Below, piece by piece: positions 1 to 6,884 of a stretch of 64,000 nt of DNA. The notes under the pieces were generated by a model. It saw only the letters and a program-made list of their open reading frames with translations. It did not search any database and was not told the DNA's origin. Numbering within the stretch: the stretch's first letter is position 1; the number at the start of each line of letters is the position of its first letter. Both the position numbers and the translations under genes were made by a program. The stretch is taken from positions 1-64,000 of the forward strand of contig JAFSIQ010000040.1 of assembly GCA_017439675.1 (NCBI GenBank), written 5' to 3'. Origin of the DNA: Lachnospiraceae bacterium (GTDB lineage: Bacteria; Bacillota; Clostridia; Lachnospirales; Lachnospiraceae).

Positions 1-116
1 AAAAACAAGGGAAAATACATACAAGTTCACGATTTAAGGCTCTGGAAGCCTTGTAAAATAAGGAAAGTTAGTTAGAACAATAGATAACTTCCAATTTTGC
101 AAAGGAGTATGATTGT

Positions 117-350
117 ATGAAGAGACTGAACGAAATGCTAAATAGCATAATTGGGGCAGTTATGGGTGCATTTGTCTTACGAACTCTTTATTATATATGG
201 GACTTCAAAACCCATCCCAAATTTTATGCTATGCAGTCAGCACCTTGGTATACAAGCCTTTTGGCGGACGGAGCATTTACCCTTGTAGTGTTGCTGATAT
301 GCATTGTGATAAAAGTAATCATCAAGGAAAAACGTAAAAATACAAAATGA
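117..350 (+). CDS. small membrane protein, unknown function
   Basis: A 77-residue protein preceded by an AAAGGAG ribosome site about 9 bases before the ATG. It has two hydrophobic stretches, roughly residues 8-28 (IIGAVMGAFVLRTLYYIW) and 50-68 (GAFTLVVLLICIVIKVII), and ends in a basic KEKRKNTK tail, so it is probably a two-pass inner-membrane protein with a cytoplasmic C terminus. I do not recognise a family. It sits alone upstream of a convergent Cro-like regulator, inside the stretch that may be the right end of an integrated element. Coding potential is supported by the ribosome site and the membrane pattern only. Confidence 0.6.
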   Translation: MKRLNEMLNSIIGAVMGAFVLRTLYYIWDFKTHPKFYAMQSAPWYTSLLADGAFTLVVLLICIVIKVIIKEKRKNTK

Positions 351-502
351 CAAATCCCAATTTATAAGGAAGGAAACTTTGGAGTTATCTAAAACATATA
401 TAAACACCAAATATTTACAATATATCTGTTGGATGACAGGAATAAAATTTGATGCTGACAGATAGATGCTTATTAAATGCAATTGATATCTGTTTTGAAT
501 CT

Positions 503-637
503 TCATTTAGAATTTGATAAGCAGATATACTCTATGAATTTTGCTCTATAATCAATCATGTGTTTACCAACTATTGCAACTTTACCTATCTTACCACAAG
601 CATTACATTTTATCTTAGTTTTCCTCGTCCTTATACT
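503..637 (-). pseudogene. zinc-ribbon-like reading frame without a start codon
   Basis: On the minus strand, overlapping the last codons of the Cro-like regulator in another frame, there is an open frame of 44 codons ending in TGA at 503-505. It contains KCNACGKIGKVAIVGKH, which has the CxxC spacing and polar composition of a zinc-ribbon half. It has no ATG, GTG or TTG before the CxxC motif (only an ATA), and an in-frame TAG lies at 638-640. It may be the remnant of a small zinc-ribbon gene, a product of frameshifting from the regulator, or chance. Confidence 0.25.
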
Positions 638-821
638 CTAATATATCTGAAACAGTACATTGTAGTAATTTACATAGCTGATTCAATGTATTGGTTGAAA
701 TACTATTTCCCTGCTGAATCGAATAATATGTTGACCTAGCAAATCCCATTTTTGCTAATTGATAAGATGTGATTTTTTTCTTTCTCATTGTTTCAAACAA
801 TGGCTCATAACTAATCATCAT
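615..821 (-). CDS. Cro/CI-type (XRE) helix-turn-helix regulator, 68 aa
   Basis: A 68-residue stand-alone DNA-binding domain of the short YozG-like XRE type. The helix-turn-helix covers roughly residues 18-56: SYQLAKMGFARSTYYSIQQG is followed by the second helix pair NTLNQLCKLLQCTVSDIL, typical of Cro-like proteins. A GGGAG ribosome site lies 7-8 bases before the start at 821. A second ATG immediately follows the first, so the start may be one codon later. It is divergent from the secreted-protein pair starting at 1011, with a 189-bp shared intergenic region; it may therefore control that pair and itself. Such small regulators are common on integrated elements. Confidence 0.85.
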   Translation of the reverse strand: MMISYEPLFETMRKKKITSYQLAKMGFARSTYYSIQQGNSISTNTLNQLCKLLQCTVSDILEYKDEEN

Positions 822-1010
822 AAAATCTCCCTTTTACAAGACCTATATAGATTTTATTTAATTGATTAGTATTTGACTACGTGCGAATATCCGAGTGTAC
901 TGTTATTGTCATTTTTCTTTCAAAAATATGTGGTAATGCTCCTTTTTTTAGGTGTATAATCACTATTAGAAAAATGATACTATAAGATTCAAATAAGAAA
1001 GGGGTTAACT

Positions 1011-1937
1011 ATGAGAGCAATTAAAAAAGCACTGATTGTATTCGTTACGGTGTTATGTGTGGGATTTATCTTCTCTGACGTTACCACAGTTGAAGCCGCA
1101 AAGAAACCAAAGGCTCGTGTTACAAAGGTTACTGCAAAAGTATCTGGAAAGAAAAATATTAAAATAACCTTTAAGAAGGATAAGAAAGCCAAGAAATATG
1201 GAATCAAGAAATATAAGGTTAAATTGACTCAATACAACTATGTTGAAAAAACAAACAAATGGAAAAAGGGGAAAGTCACTTATAAAACTGTAAGTGCATA
1301 TAAAGGTAAAAAAATTAAAAACACTGTATCAGTTACAGTGAAAAATAAGAAAGTAAGTAATGCAGTTGCTTATAAGGTGCAGGTAGCAAGTGCAAACAAG
1401 AATGGTGTTACTAAGACATCTTACACAACCTCTAAAGAGATTGGTTGTTTTCACGATTGGTTGTGGGAATCTAAAACTCATCAAGAGGAAAAAAAGGCAG
1501 CAGTCACTGAAAAAACAGAAGAATTTAAGTGCGATGGCTGTGGTATGACAGGTGATATTGATAAAATAAGTAACCACACCACAACTTATGGAAGTAGACG
1601 TGCTGAGGAATATATTACCATAGAAAATAAATTTTTACAGGAAAATAATTTATCGTTCTCAGATTTATATGACGAAAATGAAAATTTTGTAAATAATACT
1701 ATTGGTTGTAAGTTTGTTAATTATATAATCAGTTATTTAAATACTAAGTATGGTTATACAACCAAAACATATACTCAGGAAGAATATAATGCCTTGAATG
1801 GTTCAACATGGGGTTGTTCAGGAGCATCCTCAACAGGTAACTATATCGAAGTAGAAGTAAGTCCGGCAGAGTACCAAACCGTAACAAAGCAAGTAGGAAC
1901 ATGTCAGCATTGTAACAAAGAATGGATAAAAGATTAA
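1011..1937 (+). CDS. secreted lysine-rich protein with C-terminal CxxC motifs (copy 1)
   Basis: A 308-residue exported protein. Residues 1-30 are a signal peptide (basic start, hydrophobic VFVTVLCVGFIFSDV, cleavage likely near VEAA). Residues 35-140 form a lysine-rich beta region resembling a fibronectin type III fold (YKVKLTQYNYV, AYKVQVASANKNG). The C-terminal half carries H/C motifs: CFHDW, then CDGCG, then CQHCNK near the end, suggesting metal or disulfide sites. The ribosome site AAAGGGG precedes the ATG, and a TATAAT-like -10 box lies at 955-960. The next gene starts 17 bases downstream and is a tandem duplicate: the first ~145 residues are almost identical while the C-terminal halves differ. 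Function unknown; the location is presumably the cell surface. Confidence 0.8.
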   Translation: MRAIKKALIVFVTVLCVGFIFSDVTTVEAAKKPKARVTKVTAKVSGKKNIKITFKKDKKAKKYGIKKYKVKLTQYNYVEKTNKWKKGKVTYKTVSAYKGKKIKNTVSVTVKNKKVSNAVAYKVQVASANKNGVTKTSYTTSKEIGCFHDWLWESKTHQEEKKAAVTEKTEEFKCDGCGMTGDIDKISNHTTTYGSRRAEEYITIENKFLQENNLSFSDLYDENENFVNNTIGCKFVNYIISYLNTKYGYTTKTYTQEEYNALNGSTWGCSGASSTGNYIEVEVSPAEYQTVTKQVGTCQHCNKEWIKD

Positions 1938-1954
1938 CAAGAAGGGGAATGCTT

Positions 1955-2830
1955 ATGAAAACAATTAAGAAAGTATTTATTGTATTTGTTACTGTATTAT
2001 GCGTGGGATTTATCTTCTCTGACGTTACCACAGTAGAAGCCGCAAAGAAACCAAAGGCTCGTGTAACAAAGGTTACTGCAAAAGTATCTGGAAAGAAGAA
2101 TATCAAGATAACTTTCAAGAAAGATAAGAAAGCAAAAAAATATGGAATCAAGAAATATAAAATTAAATTAACTCAATACAACTATGTTGAAAAAACAAAC
2201 AAATGGAAAAAGGGGAAAGTCACTTATAAAACTGTAAGTGCGTACAATGGTAAGAAATTAAAAAACACTGTATCAGTGACAGTGAAAAATAAGAAAGTAA
2301 GTAATTCAGTTGCTTACAAGGTGCAGGTAGCAAGTGCAAACAATAATGGTGTTACTAAGACATCTTATACAACTTCTAAAGAGATTGGTTGCTTTCATGA
2401 GTGGTTCACAACCACAACAAAGAAGAAAGTAACTGAAGAAACTTATGTGTATGACGATGAAATGAAATGTTCTGCTTGTGGTTTTACAGGTACAGATGAT
2501 GAAGTCGGTGCACACATGGATGCTTATAGAGCAAAGTTAGAAGAATGCGAACCATTAATAGCAGAAGCCTATGCCAATAAGTATAACTGTACTGTGGAAG
2601 ATTTTTATTATGAATATAACAACACGTATGACTGGGAAAGTCAGGTAGGAAGATTTATCTTAGATTGGATGGCAGAGAATACAGAATTTACAGGTTGTAC
2701 TAAAAATGGGTACTTTGGTGGTTGTATCTATAGTACAAATACAGGAAATAAGATTAAGGTAAAGGTAGAAGATGCAACTTATAAGAATATGGAAGTAGAA
2801 AAATGTGCTAAATGTGGTAAAGAAAAATAA
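1955..2830 (+). CDS. secreted lysine-rich protein with C-terminal CxxC motifs (copy 2)
   Basis: A 291-residue tandem paralogue of the preceding gene. I chose the ATG at 1955 (MKTIKK) because GAAGGGG at 1941-1947 is correctly spaced for it, whereas the in-frame ATG codons at 1922 and 1949 are too close or upstream of that site. It has the same signal peptide and lysine-rich beta region as copy 1, nearly identical at DNA level. The C-terminal half has diverged (CFHEW, CSACG, CAKCG) while keeping the spacing of the CxxC pairs. It ends just before a strong terminator, so the two copies probably form one transcript. The pattern of conserved N half and variable C half suggests selection for different partners or antigens. 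Confidence 0.8.
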   Translation: MKTIKKVFIVFVTVLCVGFIFSDVTTVEAAKKPKARVTKVTAKVSGKKNIKITFKKDKKAKKYGIKKYKIKLTQYNYVEKTNKWKKGKVTYKTVSAYNGKKLKNTVSVTVKNKKVSNSVAYKVQVASANNNGVTKTSYTTSKEIGCFHEWFTTTTKKKVTEETYVYDDEMKCSACGFTGTDDEVGAHMDAYRAKLEECEPLIAEAYANKYNCTVEDFYYEYNNTYDWESQVGRFILDWMAENTEFTGCTKNGYFGGCIYSTNTGNKIKVKVEDATYKNMEVEKCAKCGKEK

Positions 2831-2849
2831 TAATTCAAAATATGTAGTT

Positions 2850-2886
2850 AAGGGGTATTCTCAAAGTGTGGAATACCCCTTTTTTC
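2850..2886 (+). terminator. rho-independent terminator after the tandem secreted pair
   Basis: The arms AGGGGTATTC (2851-2860) and GAATACCCCT (2871-2880) form a perfect stem with a 10-base loop, followed by a run of T. Confidence 0.9.
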
Positions 2887-3026
2887 ATGATGCTCAATTG
2901 TTTAATATGTAAGAGCCGTTTCTCACAGAATCAAATATATTGAATTTGGTATGCTGACATTTTGCTGACCTTGTTTAGGATATGTTGCAACTCCTTTCAT
3001 TTAGTAGTTTTTCAAGGTCTTTAAAA

Positions 3027-3050
3027 TTCGAATCCTCTCTCGCACGTCCA
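3027..3050 (+). other. tRNA 3'-end fragment, candidate attachment site
   Basis: The sequence begins with a T-loop signature TTCGAAT at 3027-3033. CCTCT follows (T-stem 3' arm, 3034-3038), then CTCGCAC (acceptor 3' arm, 3039-3045) and G (discriminator position). The 5' T-stem arm expected before it (AGAGG) is absent: the upstream bases are TAAAA. No D-arm or anticodon arm lies upstream, so this is not a complete tRNA. A terminator follows directly, as after a real tRNA gene. This is what remains at the distal end of an element integrated into the 3' part of a tRNA gene, possibly a tRNA-Leu. The element would lie to the left, with the full tRNA outside the window. Confidence 0.5.
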
Positions 3051-3051
3051 T

Positions 3052-3086
3052 AAGGCAATCGTTGAAAAACGGTTGCCTTTATTCTT
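3052..3086 (+). terminator. terminator following the tRNA fragment
   Basis: AAGGCAATCGTT (3052-3063) pairs with AACGGTTGCCTTT (3068-3080) around a short loop, with a T-rich tail. Its position two bases after the tRNA-like 3' end supports a former or displaced tRNA gene. Confidence 0.75.
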
Positions 3087-3145
3087 TTGTGTATATAATG
3101 AATTTGCTAATTTTGAATGTTTTTTGTAATCTGGATTGCTGTTGA

Positions 3146-3259
3146 AAAGGATTTCAGACAGGCGGAAGAATTATCAGAAATATTGGATATCAGCTAGAAC
3201 CATTAACGATTATTGATGCGATGGATTGTGAAACAAGAGAAATTACATTTAGACAGTAA
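3146..3259 (+). pseudogene. C-terminal gene remnant, family not recognised
   Basis: After an in-frame TGA at 3143-3145 there is a 37-codon frame with protein-like composition (GFQTGGRIIRN, then GYQLEPLTIIDAMD, ending ITFRQ and TAA). It has no start codon or ribosome site. Overlapping it in another frame is a second short coding-like piece ending NMLKEYRGG at about 3310. Both look like decayed ends of genes in the junction between the putative element and the next operon. Most of 3090-3320 holds nothing else I can support. Confidence 0.25.
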
Positions 3260-3322
3260 TTTGTTTAGAAAAGTAGTTTCTAATATGCTAAAAGAGTATC
3301 GCGGTGGTTGATTTTTCTTTGT

Positions 3323-3372
3323 TGGTAGTTAACTGTAAATCTATTGTCAACTGCCAGTTAATTAAGTATACT
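3323..3372 (+). promoter_or_regulatory. promoter with overlapping inverted repeat (probable operator) of the XRE/ABC operon
   Basis: A -35 box TTGTCA (3344-3349) and -10 box TATACT (3367-3372) are separated by exactly 17 bases. Imperfect inverted repeats (TGGTAGTT with AACTGCCA, and TAACTG with CAGTTA) surround and overlap the -35 box. That geometry suits autorepression by the XRE protein encoded about 100 bases downstream. The operator role is inferred. Confidence 0.55.
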
Positions 3373-3474
3373 TATATGTGAAAAAGAATATATGAAACGC
3401 TAACGGTCATATGAATGAAACAAAGTAGAGATAATATTTGGGTTTTGGAAGATTAGGGAGAAGGTGGATGGAAC

Positions 3475-4593
3475 TTGAATAACTTAAAAATTGCAGATAA
3501 CCTGGTGGCATTGAGACGAGAGAAGGGAGTTACTCAGGAGGTGGTAGCGGACTTTTTGGGAGTGTCGAAAGCATCTGTGTCAAAATGGGAAAAGGGTGTC
3601 AGCTTGCCAGATGTTGCCCAGATACCAAGGTTAGCGTCTTATTATGATATAACGATTGATGAGTTGATGGGATATCAAGCATGGCTTAGTGTAGAGCAGA
3701 TTAGAGAATATTATAATAGATTTGCAGAAGATTTTTCGAAGCACAAGTTTGTAGAGGTAATCGAAGATGTTAGGGATTTTATACGACGTTATTATGCTTG
3801 TTGCCCAGCGCTTTTGCAGATTGTGATATTGTTGTTAAATCACTATACGATGGCAAAAATAGAAGACCAGCCAAAGATATTGGAGGAAATGATTCATTTA
3901 TGCGAACATATACAGGAAAAGAGTGAAGATGTCAATATCTGTACCGAAGCAAACATTTATCAGGCTAGCATTGAATTGATAAGAGGAAATCCGCAAGCTG
4001 CTATTGAGAAATTGCAACCATATCAGGATTTGCAAAGGCGTAAAGATGGAGCGGAATTGATGTTAGTACAAGCATATCAAATGACAGGTCAAATGGAGAA
4101 GGCAACGGAGTGGAATCAGGTTAATATTTTTGCAAATTTACTAAGTATGGTGGGGAATAGTACTTTTTATATTATGTCGAATCTGAGTGACAAAAAAGTA
4201 GCACTTACTACGATTGAAAGAACGCAGAAGCTTGTGGACGCTTATGAATTGGATAAACTACATCCGAATTCGTATTTGCAATTTATATATACAAAGGCGT
4301 TGTTTTATGCGACGAATGGAATGGAGCAGGCAGCATTAGAAAACTTAACCGTATTTGTGGATGGTGCCATTGATTTCATTCTGAATGCAGCTTATCTACA
4401 TGGAGATGAGTATTTCGATAGGTTGGATAATCATTTAAAGAAGATGGACAACTACAATATGCTACCGCGAAATCCTAAAACGGTGTTGGCATCCATTGGA
4501 GAGAATTTGCAACATCCAGCATTTGCTGGTTTACATGATAAACCAGAATTTCAAGCATTGGTAAATCGTAAGGAATTGAATTTTAATAAATGA
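3475..4593 (+). CDS. XRE-family regulator with large C-terminal helical (TPR-like) domain
   Basis: A 372-residue protein. Residues 5-65 are a classical Cro/CI helix-turn-helix (IADNLVALRREKGVTQE, then the recognition helix around VSKASVSKWEKG). The remainder (about 75-365) is alpha-helical with TPR-like repeats, as in sensory XRE regulators that respond to a ligand or peptide. The start is a TTG: AGGGAGAAGGTGG ends 7 bases before it, and the nearby ATG at 3468 is out of frame and closes after four codons. It is the first gene of an operon with a PLDc_N protein, an ABC ATPase and an ABC permease, and probably controls that exporter through the operator at 3323-3372. Confidence 0.85.
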   Translation: MNNLKIADNLVALRREKGVTQEVVADFLGVSKASVSKWEKGVSLPDVAQIPRLASYYDITIDELMGYQAWLSVEQIREYYNRFAEDFSKHKFVEVIEDVRDFIRRYYACCPALLQIVILLLNHYTMAKIEDQPKILEEMIHLCEHIQEKSEDVNICTEANIYQASIELIRGNPQAAIEKLQPYQDLQRRKDGAELMLVQAYQMTGQMEKATEWNQVNIFANLLSMVGNSTFYIMSNLSDKKVALTTIERTQKLVDAYELDKLHPNSYLQFIYTKALFYATNGMEQAALENLTVFVDGAIDFILNAAYLHGDEYFDRLDNHLKKMDNYNMLPRNPKTVLASIGENLQHPAFAGLHDKPEFQALVNRKELNFNK

Positions 4594-4615
4594 AATGTAA
4601 AAGGAGGATATGATT

Positions 4616-4825
4616 ATGAACCCAGTTGAGTTACAAGAAATTTTACCATTTTTAATACCAGTGGCGATTGCAGAAATTGTGTTATTGGTGGTGACCTTGC
4701 GTCACATTTTGACACACACCACATATAAGCGTGGTAATCGTGTGTTGTGGTTGGTGATTGCCATTGTAGGAATGCAATTTTGGGGGCCAATTGCATATTT
4801 CTTATTAGGAAAAGAGGATGCGTAG
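4616..4825 (+). CDS. PLDc_N-domain small membrane protein (YxlE-like)
   Basis: A 69-residue protein with two transmembrane segments (residues ~10-30 and ~45-65). The second half has the PLDc_N signature seen at the N terminus of cardiolipin synthases and in Bacillus YxlE: GNRVLWLVIAIV followed by WGPIAYFLLG. The ATG at 4616 is preferred because AAGGAGG ends 8 bases upstream; the ATG at 4610 is only two bases from it. In Bacillus, YxlE is encoded beside the YxlF/YxlG ABC pair, the same order as here, and acts as a negative regulatory membrane protein. Its job here is probably to assist or restrain the adjacent exporter or its regulation. Confidence 0.8.
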   Translation: MNPVELQEILPFLIPVAIAEIVLLVVTLRHILTHTTYKRGNRVLWLVIAIVGMQFWGPIAYFLLGKEDA

Positions 4826-5728
4826 ATGAATATTTTGACGATTCAAGATGTTTCAAAGCGATTTGGTAGCCGACAGATTCTTGATGGACTAAGCTTCAAT
4901 GTGCCGGAAAAATCCGTGTTTGGTTTTATTGGACAAAATGGTGCAGGAAAGACGACTACTATGAAGATGGTGTTGGGGCTTTATGAACCAGATGCCGGAG
5001 AAATTAGAGTCAAGGATGAGAAGGTTACCTATGGTCAGAATAAGACCAATCGCTATATTGGTTATTTACCAGATGTACCAGAGTTTTACAATTATATGAC
5101 GCCAACGGAGTATTTGAAGCTGTGTGCGGATGTTACAGGAACGTCAGCGGAGCAGGCAAAGAAACGAATTCCAGATATGTTGGACATGGTTGGACTTTCT
5201 AAGGACAACAAGAGGATTCAGGGGTTTTCAAGAGGAATGAAGCAGAGATTGGGAATTGCTCAGGCGTTACTTTCATCGCCAGAACTTTTGATTTGTGATG
5301 AGCCTACATCTGCTCTTGACCCGGTGGGAAGAAAAGAGATTTTAGATATTTTATCTGCAGTTAAGAATGAAACGACAGTTATTTTTTCTACCCATATTCT
5401 GTCGGATGTGGAACGCATTTGCGATAAGATTGCCTTTTTGCACGCAGGAAAGATTGCGCTAACAGGAACCTTGGAGGAAGTGAAAAATGTTCGGGGTGGA
5501 GCTGGACTAGAGATTGATTTCTGTTGTCCAGAGGATGCAGAACGATTTGGAACTATCTGTGAAGATGCAAAATTTCTTAGTGGTTCAAAGCTTTTGTATG
5601 AAAAAAGGACAGAGCAGGATATGAAAGCCATGATGCGAATTTTGGTGGAGCAGGATATTTCTATTCAACGCATGGAAATGTTGGAGCCAAATCTAGAAGA
5701 CTTATTCATGGAGGTGGTGAACCAATGA
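4826..5728 (+). CDS. ABC transporter ATP-binding protein (YxlF/BcrA type)
   Basis: A 300-residue ATPase of the ABC-2 exporter class. Walker A is GQNGAGKTT at residues ~36-44, the signature is FSRGMKQRLG at ~133-142, Walker B is LLICDEPTSALDP at ~152-164, and the H-loop is FSTH at ~188. A C-terminal extension of about 85 residues is typical of the DrrA/BcrA/YxlF group. The start immediately follows the previous stop (TAGATG), and the gene overlaps the permease by four bases, indicating translational coupling. It energises export by the adjacent permease; the substrate cannot be told (drug, peptide or lipid are all seen in this class). Confidence 0.93.
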   Translation: MNILTIQDVSKRFGSRQILDGLSFNVPEKSVFGFIGQNGAGKTTTMKMVLGLYEPDAGEIRVKDEKVTYGQNKTNRYIGYLPDVPEFYNYMTPTEYLKLCADVTGTSAEQAKKRIPDMLDMVGLSKDNKRIQGFSRGMKQRLGIAQALLSSPELLICDEPTSALDPVGRKEILDILSAVKNETTVIFSTHILSDVERICDKIAFLHAGKIALTGTLEEVKNVRGGAGLEIDFCCPEDAERFGTICEDAKFLSGSKLLYEKRTEQDMKAMMRILVEQDISIQRMEMLEPNLEDLFMEVVNQ

Positions 5729-6495
5729 GACAATTAGTAGCATTTGTTAAGAAAGAATGGATGGAAGTCATTCGAAATGGGAAGTTCACCATTTTAATTA
5801 TTGTGTTCATTTTATTTGGAGTGATGAATCCGGCAATTGCAAAGCTTACGCCGTGGCTGATGGAGAATTTCTCAGAGAGTCTTGAGGAATCTGGTATCAT
5901 TATTGGAGAAGTGACAGTGGATGCCATGACGTCATGGACACAGTATTACAAAAATGTTCCTATGGCAATGATTGTGTTTCTTTTGATGTTCAGCGGAATT
6001 TTAGTTGTGGAATATCAACGGGGAACCTTAATCAATGTTATTACTAAGGGAATGGCTAGATGGAAAATTATTGTTGGGAAAAGCTTTATTTTAACCTTGT
6101 TGTGGTCTGTGAATTATTGGATGTGCTACGGAATTACCTATGCATATAATGCGTATTTTTGGGATAATAGCATCGCAGAACATGTAGCAGTTAGTGCGTT
6201 TTGCGTCTACCTGCTAGGGATATGGTTATTGAGTCTTATGATGCTCATGTCAGTACTTTTCGATTCCGCGGCTGGTGTAACAGTAGGAACTGGTGCAGTA
6301 TTCTTTGTTTCTTATATGTTAAGTATGGTGCCGGATTTGCAAAAGTATTTGCCGACGAAGCTGATGGAGTCGTCCGGTTTGTTGTCGAGAGTGGGTGAGG
6401 TAGAAGACTTTTATTGGGCACTTGGTATTGTAGTGGTCTTGATAGTGATACAGCTTGTGGGCGCAATTCTTTTATTTAACCGGAAGAGGTTGTAG
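5725..6495 (+). CDS. ABC-2 type transporter permease (YxlG-like)
   Basis: A 256-residue membrane protein with about six predicted segments: near residues 18-40, 90-110, 125-145, 150-175, 185-205 and 228-250. The short cytoplasmic N terminus starts LVAFVKKEWMEVIRNGKF, typical of ABC-2 permeases, and a large outer loop lies between segments 1 and 2. It overlaps the ATPase by ATGA. It is the last gene of the operon and is followed by a terminator. With the ATPase it forms the export complex; substrate unknown. Confidence 0.88.
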   Translation: MRQLVAFVKKEWMEVIRNGKFTILIIVFILFGVMNPAIAKLTPWLMENFSESLEESGIIIGEVTVDAMTSWTQYYKNVPMAMIVFLLMFSGILVVEYQRGTLINVITKGMARWKIIVGKSFILTLLWSVNYWMCYGITYAYNAYFWDNSIAEHVAVSAFCVYLLGIWLLSLMMLMSVLFDSAAGVTVGTGAVFFVSYMLSMVPDLQKYLPTKLMESSGLLSRVGEVEDFYWALGIVVVLIVIQLVGAILLFNRKRL

Positions 6496-6523
6496 GGTAT
6501 TTAGATTGTGGCTTGTGAGTTAG

Positions 6524-6576
6524 AAACTTCCTATGAACGGACGCAAATGCGTGCATCTGTTTGTAGGGAGTTTTTT
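6524..6576 (+). terminator. terminator after the ABC operon
   Basis: AAACTTCCTA (6524-6533) pairs with TAGGGAGTTT, with an inner ACGCA/TGCGT stem, followed by a T run. Confidence 0.8.
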
Positions 6577-6650
6577 ATGATATAGGAAATTCCTCGTTGA
6601 GTAATTTTCTATATCATAAAAACACTCCGTGAGGATGCGCGGCTCACGGA
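6577..6650 (+). repeat. two consecutive palindromes of unknown role
   Basis: The first hairpin pairs 6577-6591 (starting ATGATATAGG) with 6603-6617 (ending CTATATCAT), a 15-bp stem. The second pairs TCCGTGAG (6626-6633) with CTCACGGA (6643-6650). No coding frame covers them. They lie in the 390-base gap between the ABC operon and the first giant gene, and may be mobile palindromic elements or RNA-stability structures. Confidence 0.6.
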
Positions 6651-6741
6651 AAGGTTGTTATCTAAAGTAAAATCTTCTGTAAAACAATGACAAAGCTCGT
6701 TGTGGAAAACGACGAAAATGAGTTAATCAGATAAATACACG

Positions 6742-6770
6742 TTGTTATAGTTGCATAAAAGAGATAAAAT
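6742..6770 (+). promoter_or_regulatory. candidate promoter of the first giant gene
   Basis: TTGTTA (6742-6747) and TAAAAT (6765-6770) are separated by 17 bases, about 115 bases before the start codon. A GTGCC/GGCAC inverted repeat follows within the leader. Confidence 0.45.
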
Positions 6771-6884
6771 GACCATAAGTGTGGGAATGTGCCTTGTGAA
6801 AAGGGATACAGGGCACTTTCTTTGAAAATGATATAGTTTTAAGTGTACGGAAACAGTCATAATTACAAGAAATGGAGGAGAAGC

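Noticed and set aside
6843..6884. Earlier start for the first giant protein
   Set aside because: The ATG at 6843 has no ribosome site and would place polar residues before the signal peptide; GGAGGAG fits the ATG at 6885.
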